Assembly: GCA_018907035.1 (NCBI GenBank)
Contig: JACCIC010000178.1
Location: 620,001-684,000, forward strand
Direction: 5' to 3'
DNA: 64,000 nt
Source of the DNA: Sycobia sp. Sy_11
Taxonomy: Eukaryota; Arthropoda; Insecta; Hymenoptera; Epichrysomallidae
Shown here: piece by piece, positions 52,938 through 64,000 of the stretch
Position numbering within the stretch: position 1 is the stretch's first letter
How the letters are laid out: each line of letters starts with the position of its first letter
Made by a program: the position numbers and the translations under genes
The notes under the pieces: model-generated
Seen by the model: only the letters and a program-made list of their open reading frames with translations
What the model was told of the DNA's origin: nothing
Databases searched by the model: none

Positions 52938-54133
52938 ATATCGCGTCGCGTACTATCTAATCATATCTCAAACTTTCTAATCATATCTCATGCATCTAAT
53001 CACATCGCATACACCTAATAGCATCGCATAGGTGGTGGTGGCTGGCTTTAGCTGGGGCTCTGATTTCGGAATTCCTCTGATCTAATTTTAAAATATTCAA
53101 TCAATAGATACAAACACTGGATGCTAGCAACAATGTGATCTCAGGCTCGAAACGAGTGTACAAGAGCTAAGAAAGTATTAACCCCCGTCACGACTCGGAG
53201 CATACATCTAACTACCCCCTCATCTAGACATCTAAGCAACAAATTTATTTATTTGTTTAATGTGCGCACATCAATCCGTGTGGTGTCGTTATATCCTCTG
53301 TACGGGCCCGTACTTATTTTCCCAGCAGTGTCCACACGCGATTCTCTTATTGGCTATTCGACTCAGTTGCCTGCAAACACTAAGAAAGTATTAGCCCCCA
53401 CAGGCAATGAGGACCACGTGTAATTGCGTAATCACATCTTAGTTTTTACATGGTATCCTCTTCTACCAAGGATACCAAAACTGCTGTTACACTCTATTCT
53501 CATTTCTAAATTACGCGTCCCGCAATTACACTCTCACACAACCAGCCACCTATACACATTTAGCACTCGACAGCTACAATGCAGGCTAATGGTTTTCACC
53601 CGCAGCTGGAGATCGCATCGCAATTATAACGAGGTAGAAGTCCGTTATAATGCCATATACAGCGCAGCCAATACGCCCACGCTGAGTCAGAGTCGGCGCG
53701 AAAGTCGCGCGCGCTATCTTCAATTTTCGCACAATTTAATATTTCAAAATTCACGTTGCTTTTAATGCAGTCGCGCTAAATTCCCTTTAAAAACTCTCTA
53801 TTATTTCATAAGTTATTACTATCAATTAAGTGATTTTTAAAAACAATCTGAACGTCATTTGAGTTATTATATAGCAAACGAACACGACTCTAGACTCAAC
53901 GCATCTCGGCTGTCTATTCTAAAGCTTGTCGCGCGCGCGGATTTTTCTCTCTCTTGCTTCTACATCTACTCTAAGCGGAGATCTTTTACTTTCCATCGCG
54001 CGCTCTCATTGGCTCGCGCCCCTCTCGGCGCGTCGCGCTTGCGCAGTTCATTTCTCGGCGGACTTGGCACGGTGCGGATGGATACTTTAACACACGACTA
54101 CGGCTGCGGCGCGGTTCTCTCTCTCGCGCGTAT

Positions 54134-54290
54134 CGGACCTCTCTCTCGCACAGTCGCGCCCCACTCCTCCGCCGCGCGCTCTCTCTCCCACGGTCGGACC
54201 TCTCTCTCGCACAGTCGCGCCCCACTCCTCGGCCGCGCACTCTCTTTCACACCGGTCGGACCTCTCTCTCACTCGGCGCGCTCTCTCTGC
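54134..54290. repeat. 61-bp GC-rich tandem repeat in Copia leader
   Basis: Units start at 54134, 54195 and 54257 with CGGACCTCTCTCTC, then CAGTCGCGCCCCACTCCTC. Periods are 61 and 62. Confidence 0.85.
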
Positions 54291-54785
54291 GGCACTCACG
54301 GACACGCTACCATCGGTGCGTATGAGTGCACCAAACTTCTATATGCACTGTATTCCAGCATCGATTGCATGCGCACAGACGTATGTGCACACGCTCACTC
54401 TTTTGCCTGTTCTCATAGTATATATACACTCTAGCTTATTGTGCGTTTGTGTGTATGCGTGCAATCGATGTGCACACACACACACACACACACACATACA
54501 TTTACACACTACTCTTGTGTATTCTAATACTTCTAGATTTTAATTAACAATTAATTAATTGTTCATCTAAATTGTTTACAACAATTATTTTCGAAATTTC
54601 AAATGTTGCTAAATAAGTTCTGTACATTAACAATTATCATATTTTATCCGTCTAATTTATATTTTTTTTTTATTTTCTAAATTTTTATTATATGCAAATA
54701 TAATTTTTAATAACATTCAATAATTTAGATAATATTCATAAATTCAATACAACAATCTACATAACTTTAATTTATTATTCATCTA

Positions 54786-56071
54786 TCAGGTATGTGAATA
54801 AGTCTTTCCCGTTTTTTTTCAAATTTTGAGCCTTTATTGTGAAAAAATGGTTATAAATGAATTATTGAAAGTATTGGCCATCGCTAGCTACAACTTTTTC
54901 CAATCTTTCTGACAACATACGAATCCCGTTGCGAAAAAATTCGACCGGTTTGGCCTCTATCCAGTCATCCACCCATTTTTTGGCTTCCTCGTAGGAATGG
55001 AAGTGCTGGTCAGCCAGGCCATGCGTCATCGATCTGAAGAGATGGTAATCAGACGGAGCAACGTCTGGACTATACGGCGGGTTGGGTAGGACTTCCCATT
55101 TGAGCGTGTCTAAGTATGTTTTCACCGGCGGTGCAACATGTGGGCGAGCATTGTCATGTTGCAAAATAACTTTGTCGTGCCTGTCGGAGTATTGTGGCCG
55201 TTTTTCTCGCAGTGCGCGGCTCAAACGCATCAATTGTCGTCGATAGACCTCGCCTGTGATCCTTTCATTCGGTTTCAGAAGCTCATAGTAAACCACACCT
55301 AGCTGGTCCCACCATATACAGAGCATGAGCTTGGCGCCATGAATATTTGGCTTGGCCGTCGATGATGATGCATGGCCAGGTAGTCCCCATGATTTTCTTC
55401 GCTTCGGATTATCGTAACGTATCCACTTTTCATCGCCAGTCACGATACAATGCAGAAAACCCTTTCTTTTATGTCGCTGAAGCAGCTGTTCGCAAGTGAA
55501 AAAACGCCGTTCGACGTCTCTCAGCTTCAGTTCGTACGGCACCCAATTTCCTTGCTTTTGGATCATTCCCATGGCTTTCAAACGCTTGGAAATGGTTGTT
55601 CGGTCAACTCCCAATGCTTCAGCAAGTTCTTCTTGCGTTTGACAAGAATCTTCATCAAGCAAAGTCGCCAATTCTCGATCTTCAAAGATTTGCGGCCGCC
55701 CGGAACGCTCCTTGTCTTCCACGTCGAAATCACCGCTTTTGAAGCGTCGAAACCATCCGCGAACACTTGAATCATCGACACAACCTTCTCCATAAGCCTC
55801 CTGAAGCAATCGATGCGTCTCGGCAGCAGATTTCTTCAAATTGAACCAATAAAGTGAAACTTCCCGCAAATGACGTCGACTCGGCTCAAATTTCGACATT
55901 TTCACGATATCAAAAATTTATGATGCGAAAAAATTTTAACTAATGTGTTAGTATGGAATTGTGGACATATGAATAAGCTTTGATTATGACATATGTAACC
56001 ATTGAATACTCGCACAGTATTGGTGGCGCCATCTCTTACAAAAAACGGGAAAGACTTATTCACACTCCTAA
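54786..56071 (-). mobile_element. mariner element, copy 7, complete with both TIRs
   Basis: 1286 bp between TA dinucleotides (54784-54785 and 56072-56073). The terminal repeats share GTGAATAAGTCTTTCCCG. Outer bases differ: TCAGGTAT at the 3' end, TTAGGAGT at the 5' end. It lies inside the leader of the Copia element and so is younger than that insertion. It is nearly identical to the truncated copy at 7714-8937. Confidence 0.93.
54862..55899 (-). CDS. mariner transposase (DD34D), full length, 345 residues
   Basis: Start at ATG 55899 (MSKFEPSRRHLREVSLYWFN); an in-frame GTG lies six bases upstream. Two helix-turn-helix regions, WVPYEL linker, catalytic segments VTGDEKW, LQHDNARPH and NPPYSPDVAPSDYHLF, with 34 residues between the second and third aspartates. 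It ends DGQYFQ. Length equals the family norm. It differs from the copy at 7833 by the WFN insertion and about eight substitutions. With no stop and both terminal repeats it is the only candidate autonomous element in the window; activity cannot be judged from sequence. Confidence 0.95.
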   Translation of the reverse strand: MSKFEPSRRHLREVSLYWFNLKKSAAETHRLLQEAYGEGCVDDSSVRGWFRRFKSGDFDVEDKERSGRPQIFEDRELATLLDEDSCQTQEELAEALGVDRTTISKRLKAMGMIQKQGNWVPYELKLRDVERRFFTCEQLLQRHKRKGFLHCIVTGDEKWIRYDNPKRRKSWGLPGHASSSTAKPNIHGAKLMLCIWWDQLGVVYYELLKPNERITGEVYRRQLMRLSRALREKRPQYSDRHDKVILQHDNARPHVAPPVKTYLDTLKWEVLPNPPYSPDVAPSDYHLFRSMTHGLADQHFHSYEEAKKWVDDWIEAKPVEFFRNGIRMLSERLEKVVASDGQYFQ

Positions 56072-56126
56072 TATATTTTAGTACATGTCTAGCTTTCTTT
56101 CTAATTTGTAGTATAGCTTCACTATA

Positions 56127-56130
<4 letters not shown>

Positions 56131-56197
<67 letters not shown>
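56131..56197. repeat. (CT)n microsatellite
   Basis: Pure CT run of about 67 bases in the Copia leader. Confidence 0.92.
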
Positions 56198-56198
<1 letters not shown>

Positions 56199-56464
56199 AC
56201 TTGCAGTGTGCTGCTGCATACGCACGCGCGTCTTTGTTTTTAACGGTTGCTGCCCACGTGTTTTCGCGCGGGACTTTTTCTGCGCGGTTTTCGATTTCCT
56301 CGAATCTACCGCCCCCCCTTTTGACGGTTACTTTCTTTTCTTCGCAGAACTTCATATTTCGAATTTTCGGTTTTCTTTGAATGCTTTCTGGAAGTTTTAA
56401 GATTCTGTTTCTCATAGATTTCTAAGTACTACTTTAACGTCTAAATCTTTATCGTTTTGATTTT

Positions 56465-56690
56465 ACATTTTTATATTTAGTTTTAAGCATTTTTACTTTT
56501 AATTTTTGCATTTTTACTTCTAATTTAATTTTTTTTTTTTTTGCATTTTTACTTCTAATTTTCATGCGTTTTACTTCTAATTTTCATGCATTTTTACTTC
56601 TAATTTTTTGCATTTTTACTTCTAATTTTCGTGCATTTTACTTCTAATTTTCATGCATTTTTACTTCTAATTTTTGTTAATTTCTACAAC
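56465..56690. repeat. About 26-bp AT-rich tandem repeat
   Basis: Repeated TGCATTTTTACTTCTAATTT units with variable C/G at the junction; eight or so copies. Confidence 0.8.
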
Positions 56691-57260
56691 ATCTAATTTT
56701 GACTTTTCTAATTTTGCAATTAACTAATCACTTTTTAACCGTTTTTTTAGGTAATAAATAATCTTCTAAGAATTTTTATTTTTGTAAAATGAGAATCTTA
56801 AACCTTCATAATTCATAATGTTTAATTTACAGCATTCAATGATTAATTTTAACATCTATATATATATAACCTTTGTTTAAATCTCTCAATTTATATTCCT
56901 CTGTTCTTAGGTGTTACATTTTATTGAATTTAATTTACTTACAATTTTAAGTATTTTTCGTACCTTTTCTCTCTGAAACAATGGACGATAATTGACTCAT
57001 CTTAATTATATATTATATCTTCCTTCTACGATATTACACTTGTAATTTTAAATCTAATACAGTTTTATTATCTAATCACTTCTAATACTACGATAAAAAG
57101 GCCTTAGCGCGCACACACTTTACACTTTTCACTTCTACTTATTTTGAAAGTTTAGTAAAGCTTTGTTGCTTTTGTTTGCAACCACGTGGATTTTATATAA
57201 ATCGAAATTTCGTAAAACTTACGAATTTGTTTAAACACAAAGGCTTCGCGCAGTTGAAGC

Positions 57261-57279
57261 GTGCTGTAGCCCAATAACC
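57261..57279 (-). promoter_or_regulatory. Copia primer-binding site
   Basis: Directly inside the 5' LTR the element strand reads GGTTATTGGGCTACAG. This resembles the Copia site that pairs with an internal part of initiator methionine tRNA (half-tRNA priming) rather than a tRNA 3' end. Similarity is partial. Confidence 0.5.
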
Positions 57280-57541
57280 TGATGGATTTAGGAAGAATAA
57301 ATAAAGCAGAGTTATAAGCTTCTAATAAACAAGTCTTTAATATACTATCAACTGGTCTAGAGAATACAATGTGTTATTAACAGATCTAGCAGAACACGTC
57401 TAGCGAGCTTAAGGCTATACAACGAACTAACTGCGTCTCGAGGCTGCAAAGGGCGGCCGAGCGGCGCGTCCATACACACACATGTGTATACTCATTAGGT
57501 ATCGCGCCACGAGGGCGCTGCGCATAACGCTAATTCCAACA
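57280..57541 (-). repeat. Copia 5' LTR (262 bp)
   Basis: Matches 47291-47549 with a small insertion (GCGAGCTTAAGG against GCGAGAAGG) and scattered substitutions. Confidence 0.9.
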
Positions 57542-58894
57542 ATTTCACACAGAGGTAAGTGTAGCCATGCATGCGCAGTACATAGCTTACAAAATGACGC
57601 CCAATGCATGGAGCCGGCGAGAAATGCCGCAGTTATCTGCGCCATAAGCATACGGCATGACAGATGGCGAGAGAGACAGAGAATAACCTCTGTAACTAGA
57701 TGCATTATCAGCATGCCACCTATATGTATGCACTATTACAAATGTTTGCTTGTACCTTCCATCCCCGTAATAAATATTTAATTGTAAATCTTAAAGCTTC
57801 CGACTGTAAAAACACGTATATACTCACATAGATGTATGAACCATGCCTATAAACTATAGTAAGTAATTAGTAAAATTATCCCCTTTGTTCACGTTAGAAT
57901 TATAATAAATGAAAGCAACTAAAAAAAGACCATTAACAGAGCAATGTGATTTCTTTTTTCTTTTCCCCTTACCTCCACTGCATAAGAAATAATAAATATA
58001 ATATAATCACGTATACAAAGAATGTTTTAATATGATAAGACTACATATATTTTTCATACTCAAAAATCAGGCATTTAATGTTTACATGCTTGCTAAAGTA
58101 AGTAAATCTAGTAAGCACCTTGTAATTAATAATAACATACAAGGTCGAAAGATTTTGTGGAGTCTGATAAATAAAGTTATTATACCTAAGCCTATATAAA
58201 CATTTCAAGAGAAATACCAAGGTGCTCATTGGAAAGTAGTTGAAAATATTCGTTGATGTATAATAATGATAATATAATAAAAATCTGGAATATTTGAATA
58301 CCAGCAGTGTATTTACAGTTTAAAGTCTGTACGGTAAATCAATATAACAATCGTATGAACCTTTATGTTATTCAATATAAAATATAAGAAGTATGTAGTG
58401 TATGTATGTAAGTGTACACAATCTTTGAACGTATACGCTAATGAGTAATATCCTTATTTAAATAAATTTATTGTGGCATTAAAATTAATATTCGATGCTT
58501 TTTAGAAATATTACCCCACCTTATAGTATATTTATTTATTTGAAATACTGTTGTGTTACCTATTTTATATATACCTATTATTGTTTGTGAAAATATTATT
58601 TCATTTTTCCCATATATATGAATTTTTACTCCCTAACGGCCACATCACCTGTTAAAATATAAGTATATTTTAGACAAATTTAGTACCACCATTCTGCAAT
58701 AACATTAGAATCAATCCTGATACTTGACAGAGGGAGAGAGAGGGAGAGAGAGAGAGAGATACCTAACACCAACTTAAACTACGCACACGTTAATGCATAC
58801 AAAAATTTTGAGAGGCAAAACCATTCGAAGAAATTCGAATTTCACACTTTAGTAAAGTGTTCCTCTTTAGGTGAGGTGAGTAAAGTTGCGACGA
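57542..58894. other. AT-rich spacer, nothing recognisable
   Basis: No coding or structural signal beyond a short GA run (58733-58760). Confidence 0.5.
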
Positions 58895-60695
58895 TCAGGC
58901 TGTATTCTCGATACAGCCTAATACGCGCAAAATTTTAATTTCGGATTAATAAAGTTCCCGAAATTAAAATAATCGGGCAATGCTCCCGATTAGCGGTCAT
59001 AAGCGCAATAATCAAAACAAGACTATTGCGCATATCAAATATTCCTGCCTCGCGAACGTAGGACAGGAGAGAGCGGAGGGGAACTCACGCGCGTAGCGAG
59101 AGAGACCCGCAGCCATGCGCCAGACAGCGTTGAAAAGATGTCCCTAGCCCCCGCGCTCCCCGCGCCTATGAACTCGGGAGGCAGTAAATATATTCGTCGC
59201 CGTATTTCTGAATACTTTATTTTCAAATATATTATGAGAATATGCAATTGAACATATGCTAATGTCCGAAAGGACCAAAAAATATAATTAATTATCTGTA
59301 AAATAATTGTAATTACTATGCGTAATTATTACATTTAATTATTATAAGCTTTAGAATTAAATATTCATAGTCGGCGAGTACTAAATTAATTATTATCTAA
59401 TAACTATTATTTTAATTACTAGAATAATTATTAGTATTTTAATTGTTATTATTTTCTAATAATAATTATTACTATCGTTCATTAATATTAAATAGATAGT
59501 TAAAATAATATCATCTTGAAAGGTATTATAATACCTAGATATTATTATAACACGAGCTAAATAAATTAAGAAAACCAGAGTTAGAATTATTATATATAAA
59601 TTATATGCGATACGAACGTCGCCAAGGACGCAAAATACCAAGTTAATTATTATTTTAACAATTATTATTATTATTATTGGTTATAATAATAATTATTCTT
59701 ATTATTATTGGAATAAACAAGACCCGAGAGAACGAAATTATGCCGAAAGGATTATAACAATACGAGCACTCTCAAGGGCAAAGTCACGAATTAGATGTAT
59801 AATTAATATAATTTTAAGTAATTAATATTATTTTAATATTATAAAATTATTATTATTATTTTTCAGCGGCTCAATACGAAATTAGTCGAACGGTGGCGTA
59901 AACACCCGATCGACTAATTTTTCATGTATAAAAGGGCGAGTTTTCCGCCCCAAAAGTAGTTCTCTCGGCGATACGGCCGAAAGAAGCTCCCTAGAGCTAT
60001 CCTGCCTCCAGAGCTCCAGTAAATACTGCCTGTCCGAAAATCCTGAATTGTAGAGTCGCGATTCTCGTTGCGCGGCGCTCCGTTAAAGACCAGCGGCCTA
60101 ACCAAAAATCCCTCCTGCACCTTCGTAAGGCTTGATCCTAGTTGCGTGGCGCTTCATTAAAGATTAGCGGCCTTACTATCCCTCAAAGAGACTTGATTCT
60201 GGGTGCGCGGCGCTCCGTTAAAGCTCAGCAGTCTCACTCCTATACACGAACAAAGCTCTGATCCTGGGTGTAATAGACCAGCAGGCTACGTTCTTTCCCC
60301 AAACTCCCCCCAGCCCCAGTAATAGTGTGTATAAATATAGTGTGCGAGATTATTATATTAAGTACGTTTAAAATTAAGATTTTAAATACCGTTTAGAATT
60401 AAGCAGCGTGCGACAACTAGTGTAATAAGGTATAGTATAAGGTTTTTAACATAAAATTCTGTCTTGTCTGTTGCAGATCGGAGGGCTAGAAGCCAGAAAA
60501 GACTGTTAAGATTTTGCTTATATAACTTTTATTCTTTGTATTCTCTTTTAAAATAATATATTTTGTTATTATTACTACATTAAACACAATCGAATAAACG
60601 TGATTTTTCCCGATCCTGTCTAAATTCCCTTTCCTTTCAAAACGATCCTGGCGCTATCGCGTAAGCTATCCCGAAGGGAAAAGGGAAACGTTACA
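58895..60695 (+). mobile_element. Long LTR (copy B), 5' truncated
   Basis: Aligns with 26527-28838 from AGGCTGTATTCTCGATACAG onward and ends with the canonical CGTTACA at 60695, the complement of the TGTAACG start of copy A. The first few hundred bases are missing. Carries the inverted repeat (59880-59920), TATAAAA at 59927, the downstream hairpin and the tandem motif array (60055-60290). Gypsy pol follows on the same strand, so this is inferred to be a 5' LTR. Confidence 0.75.
59880..59955 (+). promoter_or_regulatory. LTR core promoter, copy B
   Basis: Inverted repeat AAATTAGTCG/CGACTAATTT, then TATAAAAGGGCG and the GGGCG...CGCCC hairpin, as in copy A. Confidence 0.5.
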
Positions 60696-62560
60696 AAGTG
60701 ACTCTCTTGAAAGTCAAAAATTATCACAGAAAGGTGGAATTACCACAGAATGGTAGAAATTAAACTCAGAAGAATTGGACGAGTAATAATATTTTTTAAG
60801 AAAATAATAAGGAGGACATCCTGAGCATCAATATACACTATACAGGCAGAGGGTTGTCATATTACTAGGACTCGCTTGAGTGAGAGTCAATAGTTACGAT
60901 ATCTTGATTAACTAGATGAGAAGAGATAACAAGACTAATAAACGGTATGTTTAAGTATTAATAAACAAATTTACTAATAATAATGTAGATAATATTAACA
61001 ATTACATAAAAAACACACATTCCTTGTTGATAAAGAGTATTTTCAACTGAGTTGAAAAAGGACACTCTCAGTTTTTGTGTACATGGAGGATATAATTGTC
61101 GCCACAAACTAGTTCGAGGAACATACACAGAAACTGATGGCAGTACTACAGCGCCTCAAGGACATGGGACTTCAATTGTGCTGTTCCGAAGTGAAATACC
61201 TTAGATTTATCATTGACAAGAATGACTTGCGGAGCGATCCAGACAAAGTCCAACCAGTGAGCGAATATCCAGCTCCAACATCATACAGCTCCGAGCATTT
61301 CTAGGGATGGTTGGGTGGTATGCCCGTTTCATAGAAAACCTGACAGAAATCAAGCTACCCCTGATGAAACTATTAAGAACAACGTGTCATAGATCTGGGA
61401 AAGCGAGCAGCAGAACGCCTGTGAAAAGTTAAAAATCTAACTGATGCCAGCATCCGTATTAGCGAGGCCTGTATCAAACAGCTCCTATACATTACAAAAA
61501 GATGCCAGCACATACGCTCTAGAAGCTGTGCTGAGCCAGATAATCTAGAGAGAAGAGCATCCTATAGCGTATGACAGTATGATGCTAACTGCGCCCCAAG
61601 TCCATTATACAGTGACAGAGAGAGAATGTTTAGCGGTGCTATTCACTGTTAAAAAATGTCGTGGTTACCTGTTAGGCGAGGTTTTTACGATCAGAACTGA
61701 GTACAGCAGACTAAAGTGGTTACATACCTTGAACAATCCGGCAGGACGCTTGGCTCGCTGAGGCAAGGCTTTACAAGCCTAAAATATAGAAGTTATCCAT
61801 AGTATAGATGCGTTCCATAAAGTATTGGATGCGTTATTCCGATCGCCTGCCGACATCTCATTACATATTGCTTCCCTCTCGACGACAAACAGTACCGTAG
61901 ACGAAGATAAATGATACACCAAGAAGATAAATCAATTGAACTGACAACCGGAAATTCGCGGATTGAAGTCTGCAATTGGTCTATTATACAAACACCGCCC
62001 CAATTCATCAACACTAAGACCCGATACAGAGGACTGGAAATTAGTACTCTTGTCAAAATATAGAGGAAAATAATGCACAAATGCCACAACGCCCCAAAAT
62101 CAGGGCAGTTCAGAGTGGAAAAGATTCTCCACAAAATCTTACTTCTATAAAAGTTAAACCGGTGACGTGCACAGAGGAAGAAAGAGATCATCTGGATCCG
62201 TTTAGCGCATACCCACTTCACCAGACTGTACGGTAAGTTAATCACTGCTTCGACACAGTAAAATTCATTACCGCGACCATTACTGTTAAACAGTTCGTGG
62301 AATTTTTTCGCACGACCAACAATGAGTTTTGAATGGAATTCGCATTCAGTTGGACGCATCGTTTTCTCGCTACATTGGCCAAGACGGATCTTATCGAATG
62401 ATTGAGAAGGCCAAGCGCTTCCGTTTTATGCCCATATTCTACGACGCAAATCACGTACAACCTGAGTCGAGCATTGTAGAGCATGTGCTCCAAGCTCAGA
62501 TAAATCGATGCTTAGGGCAAACCCTCGCCCTAATGAACCTCGATTTTTTTAATAAAATCA
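60696..62560 (+). pseudogene. Gypsy pol remnant downstream of LTR copy B
   Basis: After about 370 bp of non-coding leader the RT begins at its catalytic box (YMEDIIV near 61085, where YLDD/YMDD is expected). It continues through LKDMGLQL and KYLRFIID. RNase H shows at 61579-61761 (VTERECLAVLFTVKKCRGYL). An integrase zinc region lies near 62035-62130, and a decayed core runs to about 62560 (FYDANHVQPESSIVEHVL). gag, protease and the first half of RT are missing. Heavily frameshifted. Confidence 0.7.
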
Positions 62561-63689
62561 TTATTATCATCACGGAGTCCTGCAATTTGAAAAACGTATA
62601 TCTAGGAGCAGTGCACGACACATTTGAGCAATATTAAAGGCAGACTATATTTTTTACCTATCAGTACTGAATAATTGTGAATTTAAAGCATTCAGCTTAT
62701 CATATGAGTCGCACCGTATTCTTCGTGTATTAGAATTATGAAAAAGTTTATTTTCGAGAATTACACTTATATAGACCGGGAAACTCATATTCCCATGGGC
62801 GACGGCTACTTTTGTTTCCAAGTCAAGGAAAGTAAGTCTTTACGGTATTTGGACATAAACCATCAACCCGTATGTTTTATCATTAACGCCGAATATGCCC
62901 AATACGAAGTTAGTAGAGAATCATGGAATCACTGCACAACGAATTTTCACATCATCTTATGTAGTAGGTCAAATACAGTGAAATTAAACTGTTACAGGCA
63001 GATTAAGGAGTTTCTCATTAACGTCAGCGTGCGTGCTGTATCAGCAATAATGATTGTAAACTGTCTGGGTAAGAGAAGACTCGCGCGATAGTCATTAAAT
63101 TCGTTTTAACATATCATGATATCAACTCACTATATACGTTCAGATAAAAAGTTTCATGCTATCCTTGCCAGAGCAATCACAAATTTAGCTACGTAAAGAG
63201 GCAGCAAGAATTGTAAAAAGCGAGCATTACGTCATAATATTTAGAAAAATATGCCTGCTATGTATATATGTAATATTATAAATAAAAAAATACCCTCATG
63301 CAATTTTTTCTAGCTTGTAAGCAAATTAATTTTTAGGGCGCAGTGATGTAACGACAAGCCTACAATTAGAGCTAAGCTGTATGCATACGCATGCGCAAAC
63401 GGGCTCGATATATCGTATTTCGCACACTAATGTATATGTTTGTAGGCATGTCTCACCCATGTAGAGAAATCTGAACCACAATTCTCGTTGTAATATTTTA
63501 GTTCAATGGAAGCATCTCCCTGTATACAGTCGACAAATCTTCATAAAATAAATGTGTTATCTTACTGAATTGTCTTGATTATTTTTTATCACCTTACATT
63601 CCGTACGGCGAAAAACGCTCAGTATTAAGCGGCGTGTGCTTTATCACGAAGTGTACTTGCCATAAACCCTACAAAGTAATATCTGGTAA
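62561..63689 (+). other. Spacer with one unrecognised ORF
   Basis: 62738-63091 encodes 117 residues (start MKKFIFENYTYIDRETHIPM). It is not low complexity and has a mixed, protein-like composition, but I recognise no family. The rest is AT-rich with no feature seen. Confidence 0.3.
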
Positions 63690-64000
63690 TATCAATTGAA
63701 TTGTACTTCTGTCGACTGCCCATATACAAATTAATAAATATTTTTTATTGGTCTTACAGTCCAATCAATTTCAACCAAAAATAAAATAAAATAAAAATAA
63801 AAATAAAAATAAAATAAAAATAAAAACTAAAAAATAAAAAATAAAAATAACAATAAAAAATAAAAAATAAGAAATACAAATAATAAATAATAAAAATAAA
63901 AAATAAAAATTAAAAATAAAAATTAAATTAAAAATTAAATTAAAATGATAATGACAGTCAGACTGTCCTTGTTTATATTCACCCCCGTAGACTAATCTGA
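63690..64000 (-). mobile_element. Penelope-like element D, terminal part
   Basis: Matches the end of element A: GAATTGTACTTCTGTCGACT, ACAGTCCAATCAATTTC, the A-rich tract, GACAGTCAGACTGTCC and CCCCGTAGACTAATCTGA. It continues beyond the window, where the hammerhead would be expected next. Confidence 0.8.

Larger units (their letters stand above)
52938..57279 (-). other. Copia 5' leader with insertions
   Basis: About 3 kb without the mariner. Holds short tandem CTAATCATATCTC units (52965-53030), two TAAGAAAGTATTA-CCCCC motifs (53165 and 53380), the 61-bp repeats at 54134-54290, a CA run at 54473-54496, the mariner 54786-56071, a CT run and the 56465-56690 repeats. No ORF is convincing: the plus-strand frame at 53859-54434 is repeat-derived. 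Confidence 0.55.
47291..57541 (-). mobile_element. Copia element, 10.25 kb, both LTRs present
   Basis: Minus-strand element bounded by LTRs (57541-57280 upstream, 47549-47291 downstream), each beginning TGTTGGAATTAGC and ending ATCCATCA. Flanking pentamers are AATTC (left) and ATTTC (right), a near-match to a 5-bp target duplication. Order: 5' LTR, primer site, long leader with an inserted mariner, gag, protease, integrase, RT, RNase H, polypurine GAGAGAGAG, 3' LTR. Several frames are broken, so it is not autonomous. Confidence 0.9.

Noticed and set aside
53859..54434. 191-codon plus-strand frame in the Copia leader
   Set aside because: Composed of CT-rich and GC-rich tandem repeats on the strand opposite to the element; no domain.

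Overview
The window looks like heterochromatin-like or repeat-rich nuclear DNA from an insect, most likely a hymenopteran. That is an inference: it rests on the mix of mariner, BEL/Pao, Copia, gypsy, LOA-like, Penelope-like and Polinton/Maverick sequences, on the very AT-rich spacer with TA and CT microsatellites, and on my memory of similar Polinton proteins in ant, bee and wasp genomes. I see no convincing single-copy host gene, no rRNA and no convincing functional tRNA gene. Almost everything recognisable is a mobile element, and most copies are broken by stops, frameshifts, truncation or nesting.

Layout. 1-2848: wreck of a Ty3/gypsy pol followed by an LTR-like block. 4130-5118: gag fragment on the minus strand. 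6307-7196: TTAA-flanked inverted-repeat element (piggyBac-like MITE). 7714-8937: mariner with an open transposase frame but no 5' terminal repeat. 9142-20400: the most interesting block, a decayed Polinton/Maverick (adintovirus-like) element. Its minus-strand virion cluster (downstream conserved ORF, major capsid, small ORF, penton-like protein, adenain-type protease, phospholipase A2-like protein) stands back to back with a plus-strand packaging ATPase, a coiled acidic ORF and a chromodomain integrase. From the end of the ATPase onward the DNA is repeated as a nearly perfect 2.4 kb inverted copy (13714-16105 against 17455-19849). Two head-to-head Penelope-like fragments, one with a hammerhead ribozyme, sit in the hinge, and a DNA polymerase B fragment is joined to the outer end of the right arm.

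20401-25700: second gypsy pol plus two decayed mariners. 25751-28838: LTR-type sequence, including a 2.3 kb LTR with TGTAACG/CGTTACA-type ends. 28839-31071: one irritans-like mariner nested inside another. 31082-34720: BEL/Pao pieces interrupted by a Penelope-like insertion. 35160-37935: a 60-bp satellite that switches orientation. 41128-43940: LOA/I-group non-LTR retrotransposon. 47291-57541: a 10.25 kb Copia element with both LTRs and a long leader; a structurally complete mariner with an open 345-residue transposase lies in the leader. 58895-62560: a second copy of the long LTR followed by gypsy pol. 63690-64000: another Penelope-like tail.

How the parts relate. The Polinton genes would together have encoded a virion (capsid, penton, protease, packaging ATPase) and integration/replication enzymes; nearly all now carry disabling lesions. 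The two close mariner copies (7714 and 54786) are the youngest-looking protein-coding elements. The inverted duplication is younger than the Penelope insertion and the integrase deletion, because both arms carry them.
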